Source: Chloroflexota bacterium
Lineage (GTDB): Bacteria; Chloroflexota; Dehalococcoidia; Lucifugimonadales; UBA3495
Assembly (NCBI GenBank): GCA_028874075.1
Contig: JAPPLU010000032.1
Coordinates: 1 to 52,574, forward strand
DNA: 52,574 nt
Direction of reading: 5' to 3'
Both the position numbers and the translations under genes were made by a program. Position 1 is the first letter of the stretch; each line of letters opens with the position of its first letter. Below the pieces are notes generated by a model. That model had not been told where the DNA came from. It made no database searches and saw nothing but the letters and a program-made list of their open reading frames with translations. Below are positions 33,272 through 41,384 of the stretch, in pieces.

Positions 33272-34702
33272 ATGATTAAGCGAGAGTTGGCCTTCGAATC
33301 TGCCGGCGTGTTGCGCCGACTAATCGACTCCAAGGAGGTGTCCTGCGTTGAACTGACGGAGTTGTTCCTTCAGCGGATTGAAGAACTGAATCCTGTCCTC
33401 AACGCTTACCTGGCGGTGTGCCCCGATGAGGCCATGGCCGCGGCGCATCGGGCGCAGGAAGCGGTGCAAAGTGGGGAGCAAGTCGGGCCCTTGCACGGTA
33501 TTCCCGTATCCATCAAGGACCTGGAGATGACCAAAGGCATCACCACTACTCTTGGTTCCGAGATGTTTCGGAACAGGGTTCCAGACATTGACTCGGTGGT
33601 GGTGGAGCGTGTGAAGACAGCAGGAGCCATTATTCTGGGCAAGACCAATACGCCCGAATTTGGCCTTTCCGGCACTACCGAAAACAAACTGGGAGATGCC
33701 TGCCGTAATCCCTGGGACCCGAACCGGACTCCGGGCGGTTCCAGCGGGGGCGCTGCGGCCGCCCTGGCTTCCGGTCTCTGCACCCTGGCTACGGGCAGCG
33801 ATGGAGGCGGGTCAATCCGCATACCGGCCAGTTTCAGCGGGGTGTTCGGAATCAAACCGTCCCAGGGAAGGGTTCCCCGATACGGGGGCTATGGCTACCC
33901 TGCTGCCAACCATTTTTCCCAGTCGGGCCCTATGTCAAGGACCGTGTCGGATACTACGCTCCTGCTCCAGGTGCTGGCAGGCTCCGACACCAGGGACCCC
34001 GTGTCCATGAGGGAAACCCCTCCCGATTTCGCGGCACAACTAGATAGAGGCGTGGAAGGCTGGCGCATTGCGTGGAGTCCGGACCTGGGATATGCGGGGG
34101 TTGATCCGGAAGTGGTGCGGGTCACGGAAAAGGCAGCCCGAGTGTTCGAGGAGATGGGCGCATTAGTCGAAGTGCCTGACCTTGCACTTGAAGACCCGTT
34201 CCAAGCCTTTTGGGACGTTTTCTCCACTGCATCATACACATCCTACGGACACTTGCTGGAGGAGAACCGGGAGCAATTCACCTACTACGGACTTCGAGCT
34301 TTCGAGCATGGCGCGGAGGTAACCGGCGCCGACCTGTCCCGTGCCTTGTTGAGGGTGGACCAATTGCGGCGTCAAATGGAGACCTTCTTTGACGGCTACG
34401 ACCTGTTGTTGACGCCTACAATGGCGGTGCCAGCCTTCCCCATTGAAGAACGGCCGGCGGTTATCGGCGGCAAGGAGGTGGACCCGTTCTGGGGATACCT
34501 GCCCTTTACTTTCCCCATAAACATGACCGGACAGACTGCGGCCAGCGTACCGTGCGGGTTTTCAGAAGACTCTGCCAGCGCAGGCATGCCCATCGGCCTT
34601 CATCTGGTAGGTCCCCGAGGATCCGAGGCCAAGGTATTGCAGGCCAGCGCCGCCTTCGAGCGGGCACGGCCATGGGCAGACAGGCGTCCGCCAGTGTCCT
34701 GA
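33272..34702 (+). CDS. Amidase-signature family hydrolase (476 aa)
   Basis: A complete amidase: Lys in HGIPVSIKDLEM, cis-Ser in TPGGSSGGAAAALASG, and nucleophile Ser in GSDGGGSIRIPASFSGVFGIKP. This version keeps the canonical GGSIRIPA string and is closer to bacterial aryl/peptide amidases than the copy at 2500-3849. AAGGAGAGGT upstream fixes the ATG at 33272 inside a longer frame. No AtzG-like partner precedes it. It is followed by a strong terminator and is probably monocistronic. The substrate is unknown. Confidence 0.9.
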   Translation: MIKRELAFESAGVLRRLIDSKEVSCVELTELFLQRIEELNPVLNAYLAVCPDEAMAAAHRAQEAVQSGEQVGPLHGIPVSIKDLEMTKGITTTLGSEMFRNRVPDIDSVVVERVKTAGAIILGKTNTPEFGLSGTTENKLGDACRNPWDPNRTPGGSSGGAAAALASGLCTLATGSDGGGSIRIPASFSGVFGIKPSQGRVPRYGGYGYPAANHFSQSGPMSRTVSDTTLLLQVLAGSDTRDPVSMRETPPDFAAQLDRGVEGWRIAWSPDLGYAGVDPEVVRVTEKAARVFEEMGALVEVPDLALEDPFQAFWDVFSTASYTSYGHLLEENREQFTYYGLRAFEHGAEVTGADLSRALLRVDQLRRQMETFFDGYDLLLTPTMAVPAFPIEERPAVIGGKEVDPFWGYLPFTFPINMTGQTAASVPCGFSEDSASAGMPIGLHLVGPRGSEAKVLQASAAFERARPWADRRPPVS

Positions 34703-34734
34703 AGCTCACCCAGTTAATTCGCCATTCAGGCCTT

Positions 34735-34771
34735 TACCGCCAACCACAATTCACGTGGTTGGCGGTATTTA
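34735..34771 (+). terminator. Strong intrinsic terminator after the second amidase
   Basis: TACCGCCAACCAC (34735-34747) and GTGGTTGGCGGTA (34755-34767) form a perfect 13-bp stem with a 7-base loop. TTTATC follows. Confidence 0.9.
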
Positions 34772-34844
34772 TCTGCCCTGGTTCTGTTTTCAACCCTTGC
34801 TAATTTTATGTGATTTCTAAATTATTTTTGGCCGGATTACAGGG

Positions 34845-34917
34845 TTGACTTTAGGTACTGAGCCTGTTAAAAGTACCCATCCTGCAAGAAAACATATACA
34901 TAGTATCACAAGGTACT
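34845..34917 (+). promoter_or_regulatory. Promoter with GGTACT operator-like repeats
   Basis: TTGACT (34845-34850) and TAAAAG (34868-34873) are 17 bases apart. An inverted pair GGTACT (34854-34859) and AGTACC (34872-34877) brackets the spacer and -10, and a third GGTACT lies at 34912-34917, just before the start codon of the exported-protein gene. The region is distinctly AT-rich compared with its flanks. A dedicated regulator is plausible. Confidence 0.5.
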
Positions 34918-34927
34918 TGGTGAAGCG

Positions 34928-35893
34928 ATGTACAGGTCGATTTTACGGTTGTCTATTATTGTTGTGGTAGTGATAGCTCTAGTAGCTGTGGCGAACTTTC
35001 CTGAAAAGGGTGCCGGTGCTGCGGAGGCAAGCCAAATATATGGAGGGTTACCCGGCAAATCTATGGTACTCAATCCTGCGATGCGGGTGGCATCCCAGTC
35101 TTCAGATCTGGCCTTTCCATCTGATAGCGCCGGATTCTCCACCTACTATAGATTAGAAGACAATGGTTCATACAGTCTGGACAAGAGCGCAGCGGATGAT
35201 CACATTTTTAGTCCTGTAGAACCCGAAGACACCACCTTACGGACTGCCCCGGCAACGCTGGTGGATGTGGGCGCGAATTACACAGTAGCCACCTTGACCC
35301 TTGAGAATATCGACGGGCTGGTTTCAACGGTGAATCTATATTATGACGACGAAGGGTGGATTGTGGCTTATCTTTCCAGTGGAGTGTCCTCAGCGCTGGT
35401 CTGGCAAGCCAAGGACATCGACGTAGAGAATCCCGAAGTCGAGCAAATCGGAGACACAATCCTCCTTGAGGCCATAAACGTGGTGGTCGACGAGGCCCTG
35501 GGCGAGACTGCCATAGAGAGTGATGACACTGACTTGGGGCACTATCATTGGCAATACCCTGACGCCGACAATTTCCTGATGATGGCCGTATCCCGACAGG
35601 ACCAAGGGGAGTACCCTGTCCAGTTTGCGGTACCCGAATCATTGACCCTTTCTGAAATCTCTTCCAGCCTGTGGGTTTCCCAAGGCACCAATAGTCAGGC
35701 TCCTTGCGCTAAGGTAACGATGGATGATTCAGATCTGATCGCGCAACAGTGCTCAAAAGGAATCTACAACGCTGTAGTCGACCTATCGAATTTGGCAGAC
35801 ACCACTGCTCACACGTGGAATCTAATTCAATCGGAACGAGATGAGGGAGCCAGCGGGGCTCTAATGGTCATCATATACGCGTCGTCCAGCTAG
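34928..35893 (+). CDS. Exported protein of unknown function (321 aa)
   Basis: The N-terminus is a signal peptide (SILRLSIIVVVVIALVAVA, residues ~4-22), with possible cleavage near AGAAEA. The rest is soluble, acidic and rich in Ser, Thr and Asp, with segments such as NLYYDDEGWIVAYLSSG that alternate like beta strands. Two cysteines (in APCAKV and AQQCSKG) are close enough to form a disulfide outside the cell. I do not recognise a family. Codon and base composition are more AT-rich than in neighbouring genes. It shares an operon with the repeat protein 26 bp downstream and is preceded by an operator-like promoter. Confidence 0.75.
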   Translation: MYRSILRLSIIVVVVIALVAVANFPEKGAGAAEASQIYGGLPGKSMVLNPAMRVASQSSDLAFPSDSAGFSTYYRLEDNGSYSLDKSAADDHIFSPVEPEDTTLRTAPATLVDVGANYTVATLTLENIDGLVSTVNLYYDDEGWIVAYLSSGVSSALVWQAKDIDVENPEVEQIGDTILLEAINVVVDEALGETAIESDDTDLGHYHWQYPDADNFLMMAVSRQDQGEYPVQFAVPESLTLSEISSSLWVSQGTNSQAPCAKVTMDDSDLIAQQCSKGIYNAVVDLSNLADTTAHTWNLIQSERDEGASGALMVIIYASSS

Positions 35894-35919
35894 CCGCTCA
35901 CTCAGCGCGAGGACTAATC

Positions 35920-37710
35920 TTGCGATCCCTATTGTTTGTTGCCGCATTCTTGTCGGCTTTGCTGCCGTGCACTTCAGGTTTGCTTGTTCCGATGACACGA
36001 GCATCAGAGCTTAAGAATGCAAGCCTTTACCAATATCTGGCCCTCCAGGGAACCGCCAGAGACGTAGCAGTAACATCGATCGCACAAGTGGGGCCACCCT
36101 TCGTCAATGAGGGAGACACTATAAGCATCAATATTGGTGTTTCGAATAACGGGCCGGAGGAAGAAACCTTCATGGTCACGCTGCGAGATGACACTGCAGG
36201 CGAACCGATTGGTTCCAAAGAGGTGACCCTGGCAGCCGGAGGTTCGATCACCAGCAGCATTCTCTGGGACACTGATGGAGCTAGCGGTGGGCCGGCGCCG
36301 CCGGGTCCTCCAACGCCCGGGACTATTCACGCCTTAACGGCAATCGCAACACTTACGGGCGATACGGTGGAAGGCAACAATTCAATGAGCCTCCTTCCGG
36401 GCATCTGGGTGATCGCCGCTCCCGAGGCTCCGGAGATAACGTTTCCGGAAAAACAGAAAGAACCCGAAGCCAGGGCGATCGACGCCCTGGCTTCGGAAGA
36501 GCCTCACGTCGATACGGAAGGGGCGCCTCTTGCAGAAGTCTATGTTAGCCCCATAGACGGAAAGAGCAATTTCAACCCTTCCATTCCAGCAATCGCGACG
36601 GCTCCTGTCTCTCTCACTAACATTTACAGAAGAGTCGTGCAGTCCGACGAGGTCTTGCTATCGGACAAGCCCGAAATCACGACCATCGCCGAGTTGGTGC
36701 CGAGAATTACTACGGACGAACTGGACAAAAAAAGGGAACAAGCCCTTGGCCTTCCGGGAATTGCGACTACGGGCTCTCCGTTAAATCAGGTTTTCCTTTA
36801 CCAGGAGGGAGACGACACCTCTGCCTCGCTTTTCAGTCCGGAACTGGAAGTCCCTGCTAGCAATCAGGCAAAGATCTATGTTGAATCCGGTGCTGCCAGG
36901 GGACACTTGCAGTTTGCCCAACCGGGCATTGAAGCGCCGGCGGCAACGAGACCAGTGGTCCAAGTACCAGGCCAAGCCCAGGCGAAGGATAACCTGGCCG
37001 AACCAGGGATGGAAACCAGGAAGTCACTGTTGAATGAAGTATTTCCACTCCAGGATCGACCCAGTTCGGACAGCGCCATCTCAATCCCAGGTATCACCAC
37101 CGAAGCTATCGGCCACGAGCATGTAACCGCTTATGTGACCCAGTCCCACTTGGCCGAGTCTCTTGTAGATCCCAGGTTGGAGTATCTGAAAAGTCCATTG
37201 CGAACCTTATTCGTGCCCCTGCCCGCGGCTAACCCGGAAGGGCCCCTGGCCGTTCCAGTCTTGGGAACGAGACCTGCGCCTCTGGAAACAATCTTTGGGT
37301 CTCCAGTACAGGCGACGCTGCTTGTTGAGGGTGCCAGGCCTGACCTGGAAGGCCAGTTTGTTCTCGAGATGACGGAGACTGGGACGATCCGCGGCCGCAT
37401 CAGGTTACAGGGCAGAACCAGCAGCCTGGGCAGCTATGTCGAAACGGGCGGCCAGATTATGTTTGCCGACCCGCAGGGGCGCTTTGCAATTGAGCGGCCA
37501 CCCGGCAACTTCGACCTGACTGTCAACGCCCCCGGGTATCTGTCCCTGACAATATGGGATATTAGTCTGGAGACCGACGGCGTGGTCGTTATTCCCGCAG
37601 TGACATTGCCCTTCGGAGACGCCGACGGCGACGGCATCATAAACATCTATGACCTGACCGTGGCGGCGAGAAACTACGGCCAAACCACTTCGGGCATGTG
37701 GTTCCCCTAA
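35920..37710 (+). CDS. Exported repeat protein: CARDB-like domain, ten 28-residue repeats, carboxypeptidase-regulatory-like domain, dockerin-like end (596 aa)
   Basis: A signal peptide (LLFVAAFLSALLPCTSG) is followed by four parts. Residues ~47-165 look like a CARDB/Ig-like domain (VNEGDTISINIGVSNNG). Residues 195-473 are ten repeats marked by prolines at 195, 223, 251, 279, 307, 335, 362, 390, 418, 446 and 474. The pattern is P-[GE]-[IL]-x-T-x(3)-P-L-x(2)-[VI]-[FY]. Residues ~475-565 resemble the carboxypeptidase regulatory fold (GTIRGRIRLQG, GRFAIERPPGNFDLTVNAPGY). The end carries one dockerin-type calcium loop (DADGDGIINIYDLTVAARNYG). There is no membrane anchor or sorting signal. The start is a TTG with GAGGA upstream. 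Surface attachment or complex assembly is inferred. Confidence 0.85.
   Translation: MRSLLFVAAFLSALLPCTSGLLVPMTRASELKNASLYQYLALQGTARDVAVTSIAQVGPPFVNEGDTISINIGVSNNGPEEETFMVTLRDDTAGEPIGSKEVTLAAGGSITSSILWDTDGASGGPAPPGPPTPGTIHALTAIATLTGDTVEGNNSMSLLPGIWVIAAPEAPEITFPEKQKEPEARAIDALASEEPHVDTEGAPLAEVYVSPIDGKSNFNPSIPAIATAPVSLTNIYRRVVQSDEVLLSDKPEITTIAELVPRITTDELDKKREQALGLPGIATTGSPLNQVFLYQEGDDTSASLFSPELEVPASNQAKIYVESGAARGHLQFAQPGIEAPAATRPVVQVPGQAQAKDNLAEPGMETRKSLLNEVFPLQDRPSSDSAISIPGITTEAIGHEHVTAYVTQSHLAESLVDPRLEYLKSPLRTLFVPLPAANPEGPLAVPVLGTRPAPLETIFGSPVQATLLVEGARPDLEGQFVLEMTETGTIRGRIRLQGRTSSLGSYVETGGQIMFADPQGRFAIERPPGNFDLTVNAPGYLSLTIWDISLETDGVVVIPAVTLPFGDADGDGIINIYDLTVAARNYGQTTSGMWFP
36502..37338 (+). 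repeat. Ten tandem 84-bp units encoding 28-residue repeats
   Basis: The units are almost perfectly regular in length: eleven marker prolines with nine intervals of 28 residues and one of 27. They are highly diverged at DNA level, so the array is old and kept by selection on the protein rather than recently expanded. The best-conserved unit reads PGIATTGSPLNQVFLYQ at residues 279-295. Confidence 0.85.
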
Positions 37711-37724
37711 CACTTTGCTCTAAG

Positions 37725-40634
37725 CTACACTACAGCGTCCCTCAAGACTTCCACCAGGTGCCGGGCCGGACGTCCCGCGCCGTGCTCGACCTGTTGGCGG
37801 CAGGAAACACCCATGACCGCCACCTCCCACTCCGGGCCCCGCTCGCGGATCGTTGGGAAAAGCACCTGTTCCCCGATGGCCATGGAAATATCATAGTGCT
37901 CCTTCTCGAACCCGAAGGAGCCGGCCATGCCGCAGCAGCCGGAGTTGATCAACTCAACCTGGTAGTTCGGGGGAAGGCGAAGGGCGGCCATTGAAGGGCC
38001 GGTTCCCACCAGCGACTTTTCGTGGCAGTGGCCATGGAACAGGACTTTCTTCTCCAGGTCGGTAAATTGCAGGTCCAGCTCTCCACGTCCATCCAGCATC
38101 GCCAGGAATTCGTCGATCAGGTAGCTGTGCTCAGCCACCTTTGCCGCCCGATCATCCCGACAAAACTCCGGATATTCATCCCGGAAGGTGAGCAGGCAGC
38201 TGGGCTCGCAGCCGATAATTGGGACGCCCTGGTCTGCGAAGGGATAAAGCCGATCAACATTGTACCTGGCGTGGGAGGCGGCTTCGTCCAGCAATCCCTT
38301 GGAAATCATGGGGCGGCCGCAGCACTCGGCATTGGCCAGCTGCACCAGGTAGCCGGCAGCTTCCAGGAGCTCAACGGCGGCGATACCAATCTCCGGATAG
38401 TTGTAGTTCATGAAAGTATCGTTGAACAGGGCGACGGTACCTCTTCGAGTGCCCTGGACCCTGGCAGTGTGGCGGTAGTTGAACCATTGGGTGAGAGTGG
38501 TAGTGGCCAGCTTTGGCAGTTCCCGGTTCGGATGAACTCCAAGGACAGTCTTCGACAGAAGGCGGCCCAAGGGACTGGAAGCCCCCAGGTTGGCCAGTGG
38601 AGCGAATTTGCTGCCGGTTCGGCTGTAACGCGCAATGTGGGCAAAAAACTTGTTGCGGAACGGGCGTTTGTTGGCCTTGTAATAGTTGTCAAGGAACTCG
38701 TACTTTAGCTTTGCCATGTCCACGCCGGACTCGCACTCGGACTTACATGCCTTGCATTCCAGGCAAAGGTCCATCGCTTCGTAGAGCCTCTTATCGGTAA
38801 CCGTTCCTTCAGGCAATTTGCCAGACAGGGCAGCCCGCAGCAGGTTGGCTCTGCCCCTGGTTGAGTGCTCCTCGTCGCGGGTCGCCATGAAGGAGGGGCA
38901 CATGGTGCCGGTAAGCTTGCGACAGGCGCCCATGCCGTTGCACATCTCCACGGCGCCGGCGTAGTTGGTATCCATGGAAAAATCCAGGGTAGGAATCAGT
39001 GAATCGGCCTGGTAATCGGGACCATAGCGGAGGTTCTCCCTCATTGGAGGGCAATCAATTATCTTTCCGGGGTTCATTATTCCTTGGGGGTCGAAGGTGC
39101 TCTTCAAGTCGCGGAACGCCTGGTAAATGTCGGGGCCGAACATCTTCTCGGTCCAGACGCCCCTGACTATACCGTCGCCATGTTCGCCGCTCATGGAACC
39201 GCCAAATTCCTTAACCAGGTCGCTGATCTGCTCGCCGATGGAGATCATTTTGTCGACTCCCTCGGAACTCTTCAGGCTGATCAGGGGGCGGATGTGGAGG
39301 CAACCGACGCTGGCATGGCCGTAATATCCGGCGGTAGTGTTATGGTTCCGTACTACCTCATCAAAGCGGCGGACGAACTCCCCCATTTTCTCCGGGTCAA
39401 CTGCCGGATCTTCAACGAAGGGAATGGGCTTAGCATCGCCGTGGATACTCATTAACAGGCCCAGGCCGCCCTTACGGATGTTCCAGACCATGTCCTGATC
39501 GGCGCGGGAAAGCAGGTTTACGCAGGCGTAGGCCAGCCGGCGGTGTTCCATGTCCTGCTTTAATTTATCCATTTTAGAGGTCAATTCGGCCTCGGACTCA
39601 CCATAGAACTCCACCAGCAGCATGGCGCCAGGGTCACCCTGAACAAAGGCCAGGTTGCGCGACTGGCCCATGGACTCGCGGGACCGGTCCAGTACCATCT
39701 TGTCCAGCACCTCGACGGAGGAGGGCTCGTGCTTCAAGACCTCCACGGTAGCCTCGCTGGCCTCAAAAATGTCCCTGAAATGGAGGACGGACAACGACGT
39801 CATGGTGGGCCTGGGCACCAGGTTAACCCTTGCCTCGGTAACGACGCACAAAGTGCCTTCGGAGCCCACAACCATCTTGGTCAGGTTAACCGGGTCCTCT
39901 CCCAGAAAGGAGTCCAGGTTGTAGCCGCTAACCCGCCGCATGATTTTCGGGTAACGGGCTTCGATCTCTCCCAGATTGTCTTGGGCGATCCGCAAAACTC
40001 CCCGGTAAATGTCGGATTCCAGACCGTCTCCCTGCAGGCGGGACTCCAGCTCATGGGGTTGAAGAGTCCGGAACTGGGCCTGAGTGGCGTCGGAAAGGAC
40101 CACGTCGACTTCTTGTATGTGGTCCAGGGTCTTTCCGTAAATGACCGAATGGGCGCCGCAGGTGTTGTTGCCAATGCCGCCTCCCACGCAGGCACGGTTG
40201 GAAGTGGTAGGATCCGGGGCATACTGCAAGCCGTGGGGCGCCAGGTAGCGGTTCAACGAGTCCAGAACGATGCCAGGCTGGACTTTCACCCAGTTTTCTT
40301 CTCGGTTCAGTTCCACCACCTGGTTGAGGTACTTGCTGAAGTCCATGACAATGCCATGGTTAATGGTCTGTCCGGCCAGGCCTGTACCGCCTCCCCTGGG
40401 CAGCACGGGCACCCGATTGTCGCGGGCAACTTCCATTACTGCCAGGACGTCTTCCGTATTGCGGGGAATGACTACGCCCACCGGCTCCATCTGGTAAATA
40501 CTGGCATCTGTGCTGTAGAGGACCCGGGAAAATGGGTCGAAACGCACTTCGCCCGACACGCGCTTGCGCAGTTCTTCGGCCAGTTCGGCCCGTTCCCTAC
40601 CCTGGATGCGACGAGCCGCCTCGGTGGTAGCCAT
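37725..40634 (-). CDS. FAD-linked oxidase fused to Fe-S and CCG domains (969 aa)
   Basis: The protein fuses a GlcD/D-lactate-dehydrogenase-like flavoprotein to a GlpC/GlcF-like electron-transfer module. The FAD-binding domain has PRGGGTGLAGQ (~residues 80-90) and GGGIGNNTCG. The FAD-oxidase C-terminal domain follows. A 4Fe-4S ferredoxin region carries CNGMGAC and CLECKACKSEC (~residues 580-680). Two cysteine-rich CCG domains (AECCGRPM, GCCGMAGSFG) end the chain. It probably oxidises a 2-hydroxyacid such as D-lactate, glycolate or D-2-hydroxyglutarate and passes electrons to quinone. Two ATGs lie six bases apart; AGGA spacing favours 40634. It converges on the exported-protein operon with 14 bp between stops and no terminator. 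Confidence 0.9.
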   Translation of the reverse strand: MATTEAARRIQGRERAELAEELRKRVSGEVRFDPFSRVLYSTDASIYQMEPVGVVIPRNTEDVLAVMEVARDNRVPVLPRGGGTGLAGQTINHGIVMDFSKYLNQVVELNREENWVKVQPGIVLDSLNRYLAPHGLQYAPDPTTSNRACVGGGIGNNTCGAHSVIYGKTLDHIQEVDVVLSDATQAQFRTLQPHELESRLQGDGLESDIYRGVLRIAQDNLGEIEARYPKIMRRVSGYNLDSFLGEDPVNLTKMVVGSEGTLCVVTEARVNLVPRPTMTSLSVLHFRDIFEASEATVEVLKHEPSSVEVLDKMVLDRSRESMGQSRNLAFVQGDPGAMLLVEFYGESEAELTSKMDKLKQDMEHRRLAYACVNLLSRADQDMVWNIRKGGLGLLMSIHGDAKPIPFVEDPAVDPEKMGEFVRRFDEVVRNHNTTAGYYGHASVGCLHIRPLISLKSSEGVDKMISIGEQISDLVKEFGGSMSGEHGDGIVRGVWTEKMFGPDIYQAFRDLKSTFDPQGIMNPGKIIDCPPMRENLRYGPDYQADSLIPTLDFSMDTNYAGAVEMCNGMGACRKLTGTMCPSFMATRDEEHSTRGRANLLRAALSGKLPEGTVTDKRLYEAMDLCLECKACKSECESGVDMAKLKYEFLDNYYKANKRPFRNKFFAHIARYSRTGSKFAPLANLGASSPLGRLLSKTVLGVHPNRELPKLATTTLTQWFNYRHTARVQGTRRGTVALFNDTFMNYNYPEIGIAAVELLEAAGYLVQLANAECCGRPMISKGLLDEAASHARYNVDRLYPFADQGVPIIGCEPSCLLTFRDEYPEFCRDDRAAKVAEHSYLIDEFLAMLDGRGELDLQFTDLEKKVLFHGHCHEKSLVGTGPSMAALRLPPNYQVELINSGCCGMAGSFGFEKEHYDISMAIGEQVLFPTIRERGPEWEVAVMGVSCRQQVEHGAGRPARHLVEVLRDAVV

Positions 40635-40686
40635 AACCATTCCTCGCTTTGTGAGACTGTGGGAGGGTTACCCTACATTGGAGCTA

Positions 40687-40713
40687 AGTTTATCACAGGC
40701 TGCCGGCGGGCAA
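40687..40713 (-). promoter_or_regulatory. Promoter for the FAD/Fe-S oxidoreductase gene
   Basis: On the minus strand TTGCCC (40713-40708) and an extended -10 TGATAAACT (40695-40687) are separated by 15 bases. The short spacer is compensated by the TGn. The leader would be about 45 bases. Confidence 0.5.
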
Positions 40714-40734
40714 GTTCAGGTATGCGAGGGATGC

Positions 40735-40916
40735 CGCCAATGAGCTTTTTTGTTTTTCGCGCCATTTTGGGCCGTTTTAGGCCGTTTCGTATCTGGGATG
40801 GGAGACTACCAGCGATTGAACGGCCCGAATGCCGGGCCGGAGCCGTGAAAATCCCTAGCTGATGTTCGCAGGAAAGTGGCCCGTTGGCTCCTTTTCCCGG
40901 GCCGTTTTGGGCCACG
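40735..40916 (-). repeat. Dispersed repeat element, copy B (~180 bp)
   Basis: Read on the minus strand it begins GTGGCCCAAAACGGCCCGG (from 40916). After 122 bases comes AGATACGAAACGGCC (from 40794), then AAAACGGCCCAAAATGG units and GAAAAACAAAAAAG. It is the inverted counterpart of the copy at 27503-27690. Confidence 0.7.
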
Positions 40917-41302
40917 ACGACGGGCTCTTATCATTTCCCCTTTCCTCCCCACAAGGTAGGCGACTCTCCCGCAAGAGGCGAATAGAGAATGCGCTTTGGT
41001 CAGGGCAGGACCGCAGCTATACCCTTCGGTGTGAGTCTGTTTCTTATAATGGAAGGGTGTTACGCAAGGTGGCAAGAGGAAGGTGGCAGGGCTATCGCAA
41101 TTCTTCGGGTGGAATTTCCTGACGCCAGGGCCAGGTTCAGGATAGAGTGTGCCGCCTGCCCCAGAGGCCACACCAGGTAACGGATTTTGGGCCCTTCACC
41201 GGCCAGGAGGGAAGTATTTAGGGCCCTTCAGCAAGCCCGGGGCACTATGACGTCGAATTGGTACAGACAGCAAGATTCGGGGTCCGATAGCCCCAGGGGC
41301 GT
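40917..41302. other. Gene-free stretch
   Basis: No supported gene is seen. GGGCCCTTCA occurs twice (near 41189 and 41222). Otherwise the stretch is unremarkable up to the aminotransferase promoter. Confidence 0.45.
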
Positions 41303-41331
41303 TTGAGGTTGGGGCGGCCCGGTGCTACACT
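41303..41331 (+). promoter_or_regulatory. Promoter for the aminotransferase operon
   Basis: TTGAGG (41303-41308), a 17-base spacer and TACACT (41326-41331), with an extended TGC before it, predict a start near 41338 and a leader of about 47 bases. Confidence 0.65.
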
Positions 41332-41384
41332 GGCAACCTGCCAATTCCCGAGATTCTACCAATACACCGCAGCCGGAGGTTTTT

